Made by a program: the position numbers and the translations under genes. A stretch of 64,000 bases of DNA from Fodinicola feengrottensis (GTDB lineage: Bacteria > Actinomycetota > Actinomycetes > Mycobacteriales > HKI-0501): positions 19,472 to 83,471 of the forward strand of contig NZ_WOTO01000041.1 in the NCBI RefSeq assembly GCF_010993775.1, given 5' to 3'. Shown here piece after piece: positions 1 through 12,385 of the stretch. The stretch's first letter is position 1. Each line of letters opens with the position of its first letter. The notes under the pieces are model-generated. The model was not told where the DNA came from, did no database searches, and saw nothing but the letters and a program-made list of their open reading frames with translations.

Positions 1-1
1 G

Positions 2-3000
2 CGGCACCTGGATGCCATCGAGAAAATCGGCGCGGACCCGTCCATGACCGTCGTCGCCGGCTCTCATAACAGCATCGACTCGACTTTCTCCGCGGCCGAT
101 CTCAGCCCGCAGGTCCATGCGGCGTACGCGAAGGCGGCGGCGTCTCTCGAGGCAGCGGTCCACAAATCAAAGCCGATCGATGCAACCCGTGACGATATTT
201 GTCTCACGTTCCTTCAGGACGTCGGTGCTGACGCGTTTCCCAGTGGCATTCGCGCGGCGGCGCCATCGGACGACGCGGATCTGGGCACTGGTCGTGTCTT
301 TTCCACGGTTTCGGACCGGTCGTTCTCGCTGACCGAGTCTTGGGACGCCGTTCTGGACCGAGTGCTCGCGGCCGGCCCGGGCGCGGCCGGGTTCGTGCTG
401 GCCGGCCGGCCAGGCACCATCGGGCACGGCGTCGTCGTGTGGTTCGACGGTGTCACGCCGAAGTACGGGCATGTGACGGCGTCGGGCGAGCTGCGGATCC
501 TGGCGGGTTCGGCGGAGTTGCCCGCTGGTGTTGACCTGCGGACAGCGGTGGTTTCTCGCGGGGGCGTTATCCGTCCGCATCGGAGTTTGATGGAGTCAGG
601 TTCTGTCCCACGCGCTCTGGTCGACGCTTCTTCGACCGACGAGAACGGTGTCAGATACGGCATGCTCGGGGAGGAAATCGAGCCCGCCATCGAGGTCTTT
701 GACAAGGATCATCCGGATGAGATCTTCGATCCGAAGGAGCTCATCGGCACCGCGTACGTCGGAGATCTCGAAATCTATCGGATCGAAGTCGATCACGCGG
801 CCTCGAATGAGACCAGGACCGTGGACGGAGTCCGGACGACAGCCAGACGTCAGTTCAACCTGCCCGAGTTCGTCACGGTGAAGATGGCGATTCTTCCGGG
901 TGAGTCCGGACCGAGGCCAGCCGACGTACGCGGGAAGAAGAATGAGGCGATCCGCCTGCTGCGTTCGGTTCCGGTCGGTGCCGTCGTCCCGCTGAGCCAA
1001 GTGCTCCCTGAGGCGACCACCGGTCTGCGTTGTCGGCCCTGGGCAAGCGACTGTGGGGGCGCGCGGTGGCGCGCACACCCGGGATCTCCACGTTCAGTGG
1101 ACCATGGGTGTTCCGCCGCGTCGCCTGAGCGCGCTACTGAAATGGGTCGCGGCCAACCCGTACCATCCGCAGACGAGGTCGGCGCAGTTGCTACGCGCCG
1201 GGATTCGGGTGGGCGAGATTGTCCGGGCAGCATACGTCGAGTCCAGCCGCGGGCGGGCGTTGGCGCGAGACCAACAGGCGCTGGAGGGCGTCGTCGCCCT
1301 GCTTTATCCTTATCTGACCGCGGGTTTTCAGGTGCTAGCGGCATCGGATTCGTTCCACGTCATCAAGAACTTGTTCGCGGTGGCGTCCCGGGTCGACTTC
1401 GTCGGAAATCGTGCCACGCTGTCGGAGGACGTTCACAGATTCCTGGAGCGCAACGGCGACCGAATCCGGGAAGCCATCAGGGATGAGGTCACCCGGACCG
1501 CTCACCCCGACCTGATCCAGACGGCCAGACCTTGGATTGTTCGACGAGGCCACCGCAACGATTGACGTGTTCCTTGAGCACGCCGCTGCTCCGGACCATC
1601 CAGCGCGGGAACGTCAGGCGAGCGTGGTGAACAACCTGCTGTTCGGTTCGCGCATGCCGGACGGAACGCCGATTCGACGGGTCCCGATGAGCGAGTACGG
1701 GATAAGCACCAACTTCCGGGAAGCCGACCACTATCCGGAGGACTTGCTCGTCATTGAGATCCGGGAGTTCCTCCACTCGCTGCTCTCGGATGTGAGTCAG
1801 GTCGACCGGATAACCGATCAGTTCGCGGCGAGCCTCGCGGCGAGCCTCGCGGCGACGCCTCGTACGCTGCCGATGTCCGACGGCGAAGCGGCCGGTCTCA
1901 TCCTTCGCAACCTCGAGGCGGTTGAGAGCACCAGGCAAAAGACCAGCCAGCTTGTCCAGAGTTTGTCGGCCGCGGCCGAGAATGGGGTGTCGCGAGGCGA
2001 AGTCGAGGCCCTGGTCACGGCGGTGACGAACAACGCGCAGGAGGCGGCGGCGGACCTGCGATATGCCTCCGGGGCGTACGACGCCATCTCGGCCGCGTTG
2101 CCTGAGAGTCCTGGTCGGATAGCCGACGCTCTGACCAATGTCGAGAGCGCGCGCGAAGTCGCCCAGATCGCGCACGCTTTGCAAGCGCGGACCGCCGAGG
2201 TGACGCCGCGCCTGTCGGCGGGACAGATTCTCAGCCGGGCTTTGGAAATTGCCCAGGACCGGGTCAATTCACCGGCGGCCCGGCTGCGTGCACTGGTGGG
2301 CGCGATCGAGGCGCCGCCAGCCGCTGACTTGACCGAGGCGTTGGCTGACTGTCTTCCTCGGGCGTACGCGGCGTTTGTCGCCTATTACGGTCGGGCCGGG
2401 AACCGGGCCGACGTGGAACTGGCGGCGGATCCGGCGAAGCTGCGAGTCGCCGATCTGGAACATCTGCTGGAGATCCTCCCGCAGGGCGACGCGCGGCACC
2501 GCGCCGACAGTTCGTTCGAGCCCTTGGAAGACGTGCCGAAGCTGACCCACTGGCTGCACGCCTTCGCTGGCACGATGGCGCTTTTTTGCGGCTGCCGGCC
2601 GGTAACGGCGGATACGGCCATGTGTTCTGGCTGTGGTCAGAACCGACCGAGGCGGGCACCATCCTGCGGTGGATCGACACGCAGGAACCGGGTCTGCTCG
2701 ACCGGGAGGCGTTCGCGCATCCCACCGATGTTCGCGCGGCGGCGATTTCCCAGCCAGGTGTGACTGTGGTGCGCTTCGGCGCGGACGGGAAACCGGTTCG
2801 GTCGGGCCAGCCGGTGGCACCCTCGCGGACCGTGGACGCGTTGACGCTCGCCAGTGATGTCTCGTCCCAGCCGCGTGGAATTCCGCTGAGCAGAATCGTC
2901 CGGCCCGACCGGCTCGTCTACGGCACCGGCTCGGCGGATCTCGCCGGGGCCACGCGTCTTCGTACCGACCTTCGTACGGTGTTCCTCACCGGCGACAAGC

Positions 3001-6000
3001 GGACCGATCGCAAGATGGTGGCAGCGGGCATTGAAGTCGCCGTCCCGGCTGCCGGTCCGGGTGGTGGCCGCCTCGCCGACGACCAGCGGCCTGCTCGACT
3101 CGCTGCGGGAGTGGGTCGGCAAGGCGACCGTGCCGGTGTTCGTACCCGGCGTCGGCCAGCGGGTCGCGGCGGCTCGGGACGACCTCGCCGCACAGTGGGC
3201 GGACGGACTCCCCGGTGACTGGGAGCTGGTTGGCGGCGCCGAACCGGCCGGCTACCGGACGGTGGACAGCGGTCACCTCGCCCGGTCCGTGGAGCTCGGC
3301 CGGCCGGTGACCGAGGGCGAGTTGGTGGCCTGGACGCTGCGCGAGTCGCGCATCCCGGTTCAGCTGGATCCGCTGCGGGCGAGTTGGACGTCGAGTGGGG
3401 AAACGAACTCGAGTACGACGCGACGCCGGGGGTCAAGGTGGCCGGGCTGGGGACGGCGATCGCCACCGACCTGCAGCGGTTCGGCCTCTCGAGGCATCCT
3501 CGGATGCAGGACTACCACGCGGCGATGCTGGCGGAATACAGCCATCGGCGGGACACCTGGTCGGTGCAGGTCGAGGACACCGCGGCAGGTGAGCTGCCGA
3601 GCCCGATTCTGCCTTACGGCCCGGGAAAGTGGCGCGAGAGCTGGTACGACATCGCGCTGGCGTACGCGGTGATTCGGCGTAACGGTGGGGTTTTCAGCAC
3701 CCGTACCGGGTCGCACATCCACGTCTCGGTGAAGTCGTTCGATCAGCAACCGCGCCTGCTGATGAACCTCCTTCTGCATGTGCGGCACCGGCTGGACCTG
3801 CTTTACCGGGTCGGCGCGAACGGCCGGCATCACCGTGGCATCCAGTTCGCGACGCCGCTCGATCAGCTGCCGGCCGAAGAGGCCAGCTGGGAGGAGATCG
3901 CCCACCTGGCCTCTTCCGCGCTGTCGCTGACGCCGTTGTTGGGCAGCATCGGCGACCCCGAGCGCGACCACGTCGAACTTCGGATCCCGGACGGCATCGA
4001 CGCCGTCGGGCATCTGCAGTTCCTGGTCCGCGTGCTGCAACGCCTCGTCAAGCTGTCCGCCGTGGCCGGACCAGACAACTACCGGCCACAGCAGCTCGGT
4101 CACCATTTCGACGGACGGGTGACCGACGCCGACTCGGCGGGACTCGCCCAGTTGCTGGAGCTGTTCGCGCCGGCCGCGAGCGCGGTCCACGATCAGGCGA
4201 GAGCGGTGTGGCAGGCCAGCAGCTGGCAAAAAGGCAACGTGTGGCGACGAGAGGCCTGGTACGGGGTCCAGATCGGCACCAAACCGGATGGCATGGGTAC
4301 GTACGGTGCTGTCTCAGCGAAGCAACACCAGCGGAACATCGCCGCACTGCTGCGTACGACGGACGGCATGGACCAGCCGGTGGTCGTCTTCCACCACGTT
4401 TCCCGTCGCGACAACGTGGCCATCGGGGCGAGCAACTTCGGTGATCTGGAACAGATACTGCGGGAATACCACCTGGACACGCCGCGAGCACTGGTCGTGC
4501 TCTTCGAGCCGCGGGGGTCGGACGCGATCCGTGCTGCCGACGAGCTGGCGCTGGCTCAGCTGGCTGACCGGCGCCAGATTCTGCTCGTCCGGCCGTACGG
4601 CGTCGCCGACGTGGTGACCGCCGGGCCAGACGGTCTGTCCAGCCCGGGCGGGTGGAGCGTGCGCGAGCCGGGCGGTCGCCTGCGCCGGCTCGCCAGCGTG
4701 TTGCGGCGCGATGAGCTGGATGAGCTGGCTGCTCGTACGCCCGAGGCTGCGCTGGCGGAGCTCGCCGACTCGGTGCTGTGGGAACGGCTGGCCGGCGAGC
4801 CGGGGGAAGGTGGCGTGCGGTGTCGGGGGGACGCCCCGACGACGGTGCCGCCCGTGGTGGCCCGGACAGGTGCCGTCGCCGCTGGGCGTGGCCGGCCGTT
4901 GGTGGTGATGCGGCCCGATCGGACCGGACCGGGTGGCGTACGCCGGTTCTCGGTGGCTCGGCTGGACGCGCTACACGCGATGCTCACCGACGATCCGACG
5001 CTGGCGCGTACGGGCGTCCTGCTCGTTGGCGGCGACCCGCTGGCGATCGAACAGGTGCGTCGAGAGCACCGGATGGCGACGATTTTCGAGCTGGCCGGCG
5101 ATTCCGGCCGGTCGGTCCGGTCCGGCTGGCGGCTGGTCAGTTCGGACGGCCAGCTGCTCTGGCTCGGTGAGGACGTCGACCGCACTACGATTCAGCGGTC
5201 CTTCGACCACCTCGACGAGATCCACCGGGCGGAGGGTTCGACGGCCTCCGCCAGCCCGGTTCTGTCCGGGACCGACGCCCATCGAGAGGCCGCACAGCGG
5301 ATCAGGACCGCGGTCGTGGAGGTCGGGTTCGACCGCGTCGGTGCGTGTGAGGTGTGGGCCGGGGAGGCCGTCGCCGCGATCTTCAAGGGCGGGGTTCGGG
5401 TCCTGCGATCCTCCGATGACCTCGGTGTCCGCGACGGCGCTGGCCGGCTGACGACCAGCAGGGTGCTGGCGACTATCCCCGATCGGGAGTTCGTGGCGTC
5501 CGGCTCGTTCGCCGACTTGCGGCATCGAGTGGTGAAGGCTGGACCGGGTGCCGTGGCGGCCATCCTGATGGGCCGGCCAGGGACGGCCGGGCACGCCGCC
5601 GTCGCGTGGTATGACGGCTCCGGCCTGGTCGTACGGGACGACGAGGGCCGCGAGCAGTTCGTCGCCGATGGCTCGTCGGCCGGTCCGCACGGCTGGTTGT
5701 TGGAAGCCGACCTGCGGTCGGCGGTGTTCGATCGCAGGGGCGTGCTCCAGTCGGCACCGCCGGCGGAGCCTGAGTCGGGCTCGACCGTACGAACTCTGCT
5801 CGACCCACCCTCAGTGGACGAGGACGGCATCCCGTACACCGGAGGCGGTCTTGAGTTCGAGGCGCTGAGCGTCACGGCGGTCCCGGCGGGCCAGACGGAC
5901 CTGACTCACGTCGATATGATCAGGGATTCGGCCGACGACAACGAAAACCTGGTGGGATGGGGAGACCACTACAAGATCGTTTTGGACAACGGTTGGCGGC

Positions 6001-9000
6001 GAGAGGTGCTGGCGGACGGCTCGTGGGAACAAATGTCCGTCAGCACTTTCGAGTTCGTCACCGACAGGTACGCGACCGTGCCCGGCGAGAGAGGCTCGGA
6101 CGGTCTTTTGCGCCCCGAGTTCGAACAGGTATGGGCATCCTATCGGCGGGGTGTGGAGGCATTCTTCGCCATCCCGAGATACACGAACTGGCCACTTGTC
6201 GACCTGCAGACGCCGGAATCGGGGATCACTCTGAGCCGGTTTGGTCAGCGGCTGGGCGCCCTCAACGAAGGACGGCCCACCCAGCTCAGCCAGTGGACGT
6301 GGGGTGTCCCGCTGGACAAGCTGTCCGAGATTCTGGGAGTACGCCGAACAAAACTCCGATCGCGTTGGCGCACTGGGTCCGATGCTCGGCGACAGTAGCA
6401 GCCTGCTTTCCGATGGTCGTGAGGTCGGCGGAATCATCGCTCAGGAGTTCGCGGATTTCATCGATCGGTCCAGCCTGGGAGTGGATTCGGGGTCGCTGGC
6501 ACTGGAGCGTCGGACGCTGGCGGGCCTCATGACCGGTGTATATCCGCATCTGGTCGCGCGCTTCTACACCGAGTGGTCCAACCAATCCATCACGAAGTCC
6601 TTGATAACCGCGCTGTTTCGGGTCGACTTCGTCGGCATCCACGACGGCCTGCCGCCACTGGTTCATCAGTTCTTCGAAGCCGAGGGCGATCGTGTCAGGG
6701 AGATCATCATCGGCTTCCTCAACACCAAGGTCCAGGACAGCGTCGCCTACCACGATTCGTGGGAGGCCGCCGTTGAGCTGGACATGGCGGACGTGGACGC
6801 CGACCGCATCGACTTGTTCCTCAACCGTCAACATTCCCATCTGATGAACAACTTGTTGTATGGCAGGACGATGCCGGACGGAACGCCGATCCCGCGAGTC
6901 AGCTTGGCGGACTTCTTCGGGCTCAAGTCGTCGCAGGCCGAGCTGGACCATGTCACGGTCGACGGCCGGCCACTGACGCTGCTCGGGATCGAGTTCCGCA
7001 GGTGGCGCGGGCGGGGCGGTGGCCTCGGTGCGGTCGGCCGACGGACTCTGGAGTTTCGGGAAAAAATAAGGGAAACGATGGGTGCGGGCAGGTTAACCGA
7101 CACCGAGGCCGCCAGCCGTAGTCGCGCCGTCGCCCAGATGATCTCCTACCGGGGGCAGGAAAACCGGCGGATCGCCAGAGCGCTGGACGGTTTGGGCGGG
7201 GGGGAATGGCGGCGATGCCGCACGTGCCGGCGGCGAACCAGAACCTGGCAGCGGCGCTCCTTGGCCTGCGCCACGCGACCCACGTGCATGAGTCGATGGT
7301 CGGGAGCTTCGGTGTCGATGACCACCGTACGGTCAGTGCGGCTCGCCACCTTGATGAGGCCGAGCGGCTTGTCGATGACGCGTACGCGCTGAAAGATCGC
7401 GCTCTTTTCGGTGAGTTCGCTGGGTCCACCGATCGTCTTCCCGGCGAACCGATGGAGTTCGGCGGGCTCCGGGATGGCACCGCGGACGACGGTTTTCTGG
7501 TGTCGGGTTCGGTGTTGCGCAACGGGAAGGTGTGGCCTGCTGAGAACGTCGTACGAGTGCCGAGTGGGTATTACCTGCGTGGTCCAGACGATGCGGCCGC
7601 GGCCAGGGAGTTGGAGGCGGCAGGGCGGTTGCCCAGCCAGCCGGGCTGGGCCGTCTTTTTCGTGCACGGGACCGATGGCAGTCGGGTACGGGTGGGGAAT
7701 CAGCTGCTGTCGGCGGCGCAGTTCCAGGAATTGGTCCGGTCGCGGCCTGGTACGGCGGGAAAGAAGCTCGCGTTGGTGTCGTGTTTCACCGGCGGACAGG
7801 GTATTGGCCAGGGTTTCATGGAACGGCTGGGAGCGCTCTGGGAGCCCGGCGGGTTGGCGGCCGCGACGGCCGTTGGCCAGGACGCGCAGGGCCGGTGGGT
7901 TCCCGAAGACGGTCAGTGGATCGACTTCACCGGCGGTACGGTCACACCGCGGGTGGTCGGTGGCGACCTGGTGTCCACCCTCAAGGCGTTGGCCGGGCCG
8001 GATCCGCTCGTCACACCGCCGTCCGGACTGCAATGGCAGGGCCGCGTACTCGCGCTCGGTGGCTGGGCAGCGTATCCCTCGCGCCTCGAAGAGCTCAGAG
8101 ACTGGGCGACGGGGATGAAACGTCCGGTCGTGGCCGTGTACGCGTCGTCGTCGGTGGACAGGAACCGGCTGATGGCGGACCTGGAGACCACGCTGAAGCG
8201 GTCCGCCCGGATCGGCGTCCATCCGGTGGTCTACGTGATGGCGGCGCCGGCGGACGAGCTGGAAACCCTCCGGCAGCTCTACCGGCCGGTGGTAGTTCGG
8301 CACGACAGCGCTGGCAAGGACGGCGTGACGCGGGTGTGGGCGCCTGACGGCGAGCAGATCCTGCTGGAAGCCGAACTCACGCGAAGCGTGTTCGAGCAGG
8401 CTGACCAGCTGCCGGGCGTACCGACCGGGCACGAACTGCCGGCGGTGCTCAACGACTGGCTGTCACTTGACGACTGGCCGGCAAGCGAGGCGTACCTGCG
8501 GGCGCATGTCGACGAGCTGACGGCACCTGGACTTCGCCGGCGGCTGGCAGGTCTGCCCGAGGCGGCGCCGTACGAGCTGCTGCTCGATCTGGTGAAGTCC
8601 GCCGGACTGTCCGATCCGACGGCCGCCCGGTACGTGCCGGCGCAGCCGTTCAGCCTGACCAACCTGGAGCCGGATTTCGAGCCCGCCGACGCGCCGCTGG
8701 ACGCGTTCGTCGTCGACCTGCTGACGCCGAAAACGTCCTTGGAAGAACGCAAGCCCTGGCTCGACCGGTTGCTGCGGCTGATCTCCAAAGGCCAGCTGGC
8801 TCCGGGCGAGATGGCCATGCTGGCCGCAACCATCGACGATGCCAACGCCGTCGTGTTTGAAGCCGTCGGGAAGGTGCTTGAGCTGGTGCCCGGGCAGGCC
8901 GAGCAGCTGACCGAGCGCATCGCCGAGCAGATCACCGCCCCGACCAGGGAATCGCCCAGGATCGTTGACCAGTTGCTCGGTCTGTCCCGGCTGCGGGCGA

Positions 9001-9239
9001 CGGCGACGCCCGGCACGAGCGGCACGCCGTGCCGGCTGGATCCGCAGGACAAGGCCGCCTGGATCTACCGGATGACCGAGGTTCACGAACTGCTGAAGAA
9101 CAACGAGATGCCCCAGCTGAGCGAACGGCTGAAGAACACCCCGCTGGCCGCTCTCTACCAGCAGCAGGACGGAAGCCGCGAGCATCACGCGTACCTGGTC
9201 AACCTGATGATCGAGAGGTTGTCTCTCTGCTATGGCTGA
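2..9239 (+). CDS. Giant multidomain protein, papain-like/amidoligase modules, 5' end outside window, frameshifted
   Basis: The reading frame is open at the window edge, so the N terminus is missing. Homology-like content continues to 9239 but hops frames near 1045, 1545, 2580, 3045, 3385, 6365 and 7203. Domain order: papain-fold-like domain 1 (Cys codon 200, His codon 425); divergent amidoligase-like region (about 640-1110) and helical tail (to about 2000); canonical amidoligase (3384-4250, GNELEYD, ELPSPIL and TGSHIHV, the usual ExE, SPIL and HxH signature); papain-like domain 2 (Cys codon 5346, His codon 5592); amidoligase-like region 2 with helical tail (5820-7050); and a domain with FFVHG (His 7665) and VSCFTGG (Cys 7782) resembling the 'lonely Cys' domain of giant actinomycete proteins. 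Known of the families: amidoligases form peptide-type amide bonds; papain-fold domains act as proteases, deamidases or toxins. A role in conflict or surface peptide modification is inference. Confidence 0.65.
130..2000 (+). repeat. Internal paralogous module, copy 1 (papain-like + amidoligase-like + helical tail)
   Basis: This protein-level module recurs at about 5280-7050. Matching landmarks in order are a Cys box, GPGAAGFVLAGRPGTIGHG (copy 2 GPGAVAAILMGRPGTAGHA), DENGVRYG (copy 2 DEDGIPYTG), QWTMGVP (copy 2 QWTWGVP), RVDFVG in both, FLERNGDRIREAI (copy 2 FFEAEGDRVREII) and MPDGTPIRRV (copy 2 MPDGTPIPRV). The copies are clearly diverged, so the duplication is old and not an assembly repeat. 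Confidence 0.75.
5280..7050 (+). repeat. Internal paralogous module, copy 2
   Basis: Second copy of the papain-like/amidoligase-like/helical unit, about 5 kb downstream of copy 1. The Cys and His of the papain-like domain are kept in both. Between the copies lies a helical and beta-rich linker plus the canonical amidoligase, so the layout is module, amidoligase, module, His/Cys domain. Confidence 0.75.
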
Positions 9240-9278
9240 CGCCGGCGTACGCATCACGACTGATCGAGGAGGAAGCCG

Positions 9279-11299
9279 ATGAGCCCCAGCCAGGTGATGC
9301 TCGAACTCTGCGCGGACAGCCGGCTGGCTCCGCCGCCGGAAACCGGCGGCATGTATCTGCACCTCAACGGCGCGGGCAAGGCTGAGGATGATCCGCACTA
9401 CGGCGAGGCCAACACGCGACCGCCGATGCCGGAGATCATCCCGCTGAGCCACGGACCGGGCGGGCTCGACAAGTCACTGGTCATGGGCTATCTGGACCGC
9501 ACTCCGGCGGAGGCGCTCGACCGGAGGGCGTACGTGCCGCTGCTGTCCGTGCAGGGCCGGCTGGACCTTCCCGGTCTCGCCGCGCTGGCCGACGACCTGC
9601 GACTGCCCGTCCAGATTCGAGCCGCTCACCTGGTCCCCGGCGGCCAGCCGCTTGGGCTCGCGCAGGACCGTGTGGTGCCACTCGACCAGCACGGCAGAGC
9701 CACCTCGCTGGACCGCGCTTGGATGCTGCGAGTGGTGCCGGCCGCCAGCCGCTCGGCCGGTGTGTACGGCGACGTTACGGCCGAGATCGCGGAGATCTGG
9801 GCGGACCGGCCGTACCTGTCCGGACGGCTTGTCTTTGGGCCCAACGGCGTCGAGCTCGGCTTGCCGCCGGGGCTGGTCGACCACTCGTACGGACCGGTGC
9901 TGGCCGGCTTCGGCCGGCCGCTGGACAGTGCGGACACCGACGCCGTTCGCAGAGCCGGCAGCGAGACCGTCGTGGTCGCTGGGTACGCCGAGCTGCTGCG
10001 GCTGTTGGAGTCGCCGACCAGCGGCCGGGGAATCGTCGAAGTCGACGACGAGCAGGGGGTGACCAGGATCTTTATCGGCGACAACGGCCCGCAGGGGGCC
10101 GCCGTGATGGACCCAGGCACCGGCCAAGGGGTGGTGCTTGCGCAGAACCGGCAGCAGATCCGGTTCACGCCGTACGTCGGCACCTTGGTTGACCTTCTCC
10201 ACGAGCTGAGGTTCGGTCCCCAGGGGCAGTCGTCCCGGCCGATCGTTCTCCCGCCCCATGCCACTGTGTACGGCCAACCCACCGGCACTGTCACCCCTGG
10301 AATCACCGTGCTTGGCGACGGTGTTCCCGCTTCCTTCCTGGACACCCTGGTCCCGCTGGTCGCGAAGGTCGGCCAGCCGATCGTTGTCCTGGGCAAATTC
10401 CAGGCCGATGACAAGCCGCGGCATGAGCTGACCACCCAGCTCGGTTCGTTGTTCGAGCAGCATTTGTGGGCCGGCAAGGTGCCGATCGTCATCAACCGCG
10501 GCATGTCCGAGACCAGCGAACTCCACGGCTTCTGGACGGCTACCGAGCCTCGCTGATCCATCAGGTCCCCGGTCGTACCGCCGCGATGCCGGCCGCCGGT
10601 GGCCTGGTGTCCTTCCTCGGCAACCCGTGGACAGTTCGTGAAGGGGTCCCCGCGGGGACCCCAGCGGCTGGTCCGGTGCACGACGACCTCACGCTGGATC
10701 TGCTGTTGTTCGCCGCTGGCAACCGCCGCCGTACGGTGGGCTCCCCGCCGCCGGAGCCGGTTCAGGAGTTTGTCACCACGCCGTTGACGATCCATTTCGG
10801 CGCAGGCTCGCTGCCGGACCTGCCCGTCAGGACACTCGGGCCGGTGGTGCGGCAGGTCGCCGCCCGTGCTCCGTTCTTCGCCGCGCACAGCGCCGCCCTG
10901 GACCTGGTCGAGTTGGGTGAGGCTGACGGGGTCGCGTCCTATCTGACCGAGGAAACCGGCCGCGGACAGCAGATTTTCCAGCGACTGCTCGCGGCCCCGG
11001 ACAAGAGCGCGGCCGGGCGGGAGCAACGCGTACGGCAGCTGGTGCCGCTTTACGCCGCGCTGGCTGGGGGCGAAGCGGCCGACATGGCGAGCCACGCGAC
11101 CCTGGGCGCGCTCAACGATCTGCTGACCGGGGCGGCGGCGCCGGACGCGGCCGTCCATCGGATCAGCCAGTACAAGAAATACCTGCCACCCGAGGCGAAG
11201 GCACCCCTGCTGCTGGGGCTGCGCGACCTCAAGGTGGTCCTGCCAGCGGACCAGGAGGCGCATCTCGACGCGGTGATCACCGCGATCCTGGAATGCTGA
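9279..11299 (+). CDS. Large companion protein of the giant gene, one frameshift
   Basis: The ATG at 9279 sits 6 bases after a perfect GAGGAGG, 40 bases past the end of the giant gene, so it is almost certainly co-transcribed. The product starts in one frame to about 10550 and continues in another to 11299, giving about 670 residues if joined. No catalytic motif is certain. The stretch around 10030-10170 (GDNGPQGAAVMDPGTGQGVV) resembles the C-terminal part of a papain-fold toxin domain, and GQPIVVLGKF (10375) resembles a repeated Rossmann-like segment found in the giant protein (RPVVAVYASS, 8121). The C-terminal 250 residues are helical. It may be a second piece of the same polypeptide family. 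Function unknown. Confidence 0.6.
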
Positions 11300-11302
11300 A
11301 AG

Positions 11303-12376
11303 TCAGGAAGAGACCGCCGGCCGGCGGGGATGGGCCGGTCCGGCGGGTACGTGCGATGGGCGTTTCGCGTCGAGTTCCGCGCGGAGCGTAGGGACGATTT
11401 CCTCGCCGAGGATGTCGAGCTGCTCCAGCACGGTCTTCAGCGGCAGGCCGGCGTGGTCCATCAGCCACAGCTGGCGCTGGTAGTCGCCGAACTGCTCGCG
11501 AAAGGTCAGCGTCTTGTCGATGACTTCCTGCGGGCTGCCGACCGACAGCGGCGTCTGGCCCAGGTAACTCTCCAGCGACGGCCCGTGCCCGTACACCGGT
11601 GCGTTGTCGAAGTACGGCCGAAACTCGGCGATCGCGTCCTGCGACCTCTTCCGGATGAACGCCTGCCCACCGAGGCCCACGATGGCCTGGTCGGCCGAGC
11701 CGTGGCCGTGGTGTTCGTACCGCTGCCTGTACAGCTGAGTCAATTGCTGGAAATGCTCTGTCGGCCAGAAAATGTGATTGGCGAAGAAGCCGTCGCCGTA
11801 ATAGGCAGCCTGCTCAGCGACTTCCGGGCTGCGGATCGACCCGTGCCACACGAAAGGCGGCACCCCGTCCAACGGTCGTGGTGTCGATGTGAAGCCGTGC
11901 AACGGCGTACGAAACCTCCCTTCCCACTCCACCACGTCTTCCCGCCACAACCGATGCAGCAGCTGGTAGTTCTCCGTCGCCAGTTCCATGCTCTGGCGAA
12001 TATCCTTGCCAAACCACGGAAACACCGGACCGGTGTTGCCGCGGCCCAGCATCAGGTCGACCCGGCCGTCGGTCAGATGCTGCAGCATCGCGAAGTCCTC
12101 GGCGATCTTCACCGGGTCGTTCGTGGTGATCAGCGTGGTGGCGGTGGACAGGGTGATCCGGCTGGTCCTGGCCGCCACATACCCGAGCATCGTGGTCGGC
12201 GACGACGGCACGAACGGTGGGTTGTGATGCTCGCCGGTCGCGAACACGTCCAGCCCGACTTCCTCCGCCTTGCACGCGATCGAGACCATCGCCTTGATCC
12301 GTTCGTGCTCGGACATCGGCACACCGGTGGTGGGATCGGTCGTCACGTCACCGATGGTGAAGATCCCGAACTGCAC
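11303..12376 (-). CDS. LLM-class flavin-dependent oxidoreductase
   Basis: A 357-residue luciferase-like monooxygenase. The N terminus MQFGIFTIGDV, the GEHHNPPFVPSSP active-site stretch near residue 50 and the LMLGRGNTG stretch near residue 108 are typical of the bacterial luciferase fold, which uses reduced FMN or F420. The length is normal for the family and the frame is intact. The stop lies 3 bases from the stop of the convergent large gene at 11299. The start is 11 bases downstream of the LuxR-type regulator, so the two probably form an operon. Substrate unknown. Confidence 0.85.
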   Translation of the reverse strand: MQFGIFTIGDVTTDPTTGVPMSEHERIKAMVSIACKAEEVGLDVFATGEHHNPPFVPSSPTTMLGYVAARTSRITLSTATTLITTNDPVKIAEDFAMLQHLTDGRVDLMLGRGNTGPVFPWFGKDIRQSMELATENYQLLHRLWREDVVEWEGRFRTPLHGFTSTPRPLDGVPPFVWHGSIRSPEVAEQAAYYGDGFFANHIFWPTEHFQQLTQLYRQRYEHHGHGSADQAIVGLGGQAFIRKRSQDAIAEFRPYFDNAPVYGHGPSLESYLGQTPLSVGSPQEVIDKTLTFREQFGDYQRQLWLMDHAGLPLKTVLEQLDILGEEIVPTLRAELDAKRPSHVPAGPAHPRRPAVSS

Positions 12377-12385
12377 GGCGAACTC

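Noticed and set aside
9626..11263. Long open frame of 545 codons on the minus strand opposite the companion gene
   Set aside because: Shadow of the + strand gene caused by high GC; no ribosome binding site, no family resemblance, and the + strand frame has the better codon bias.
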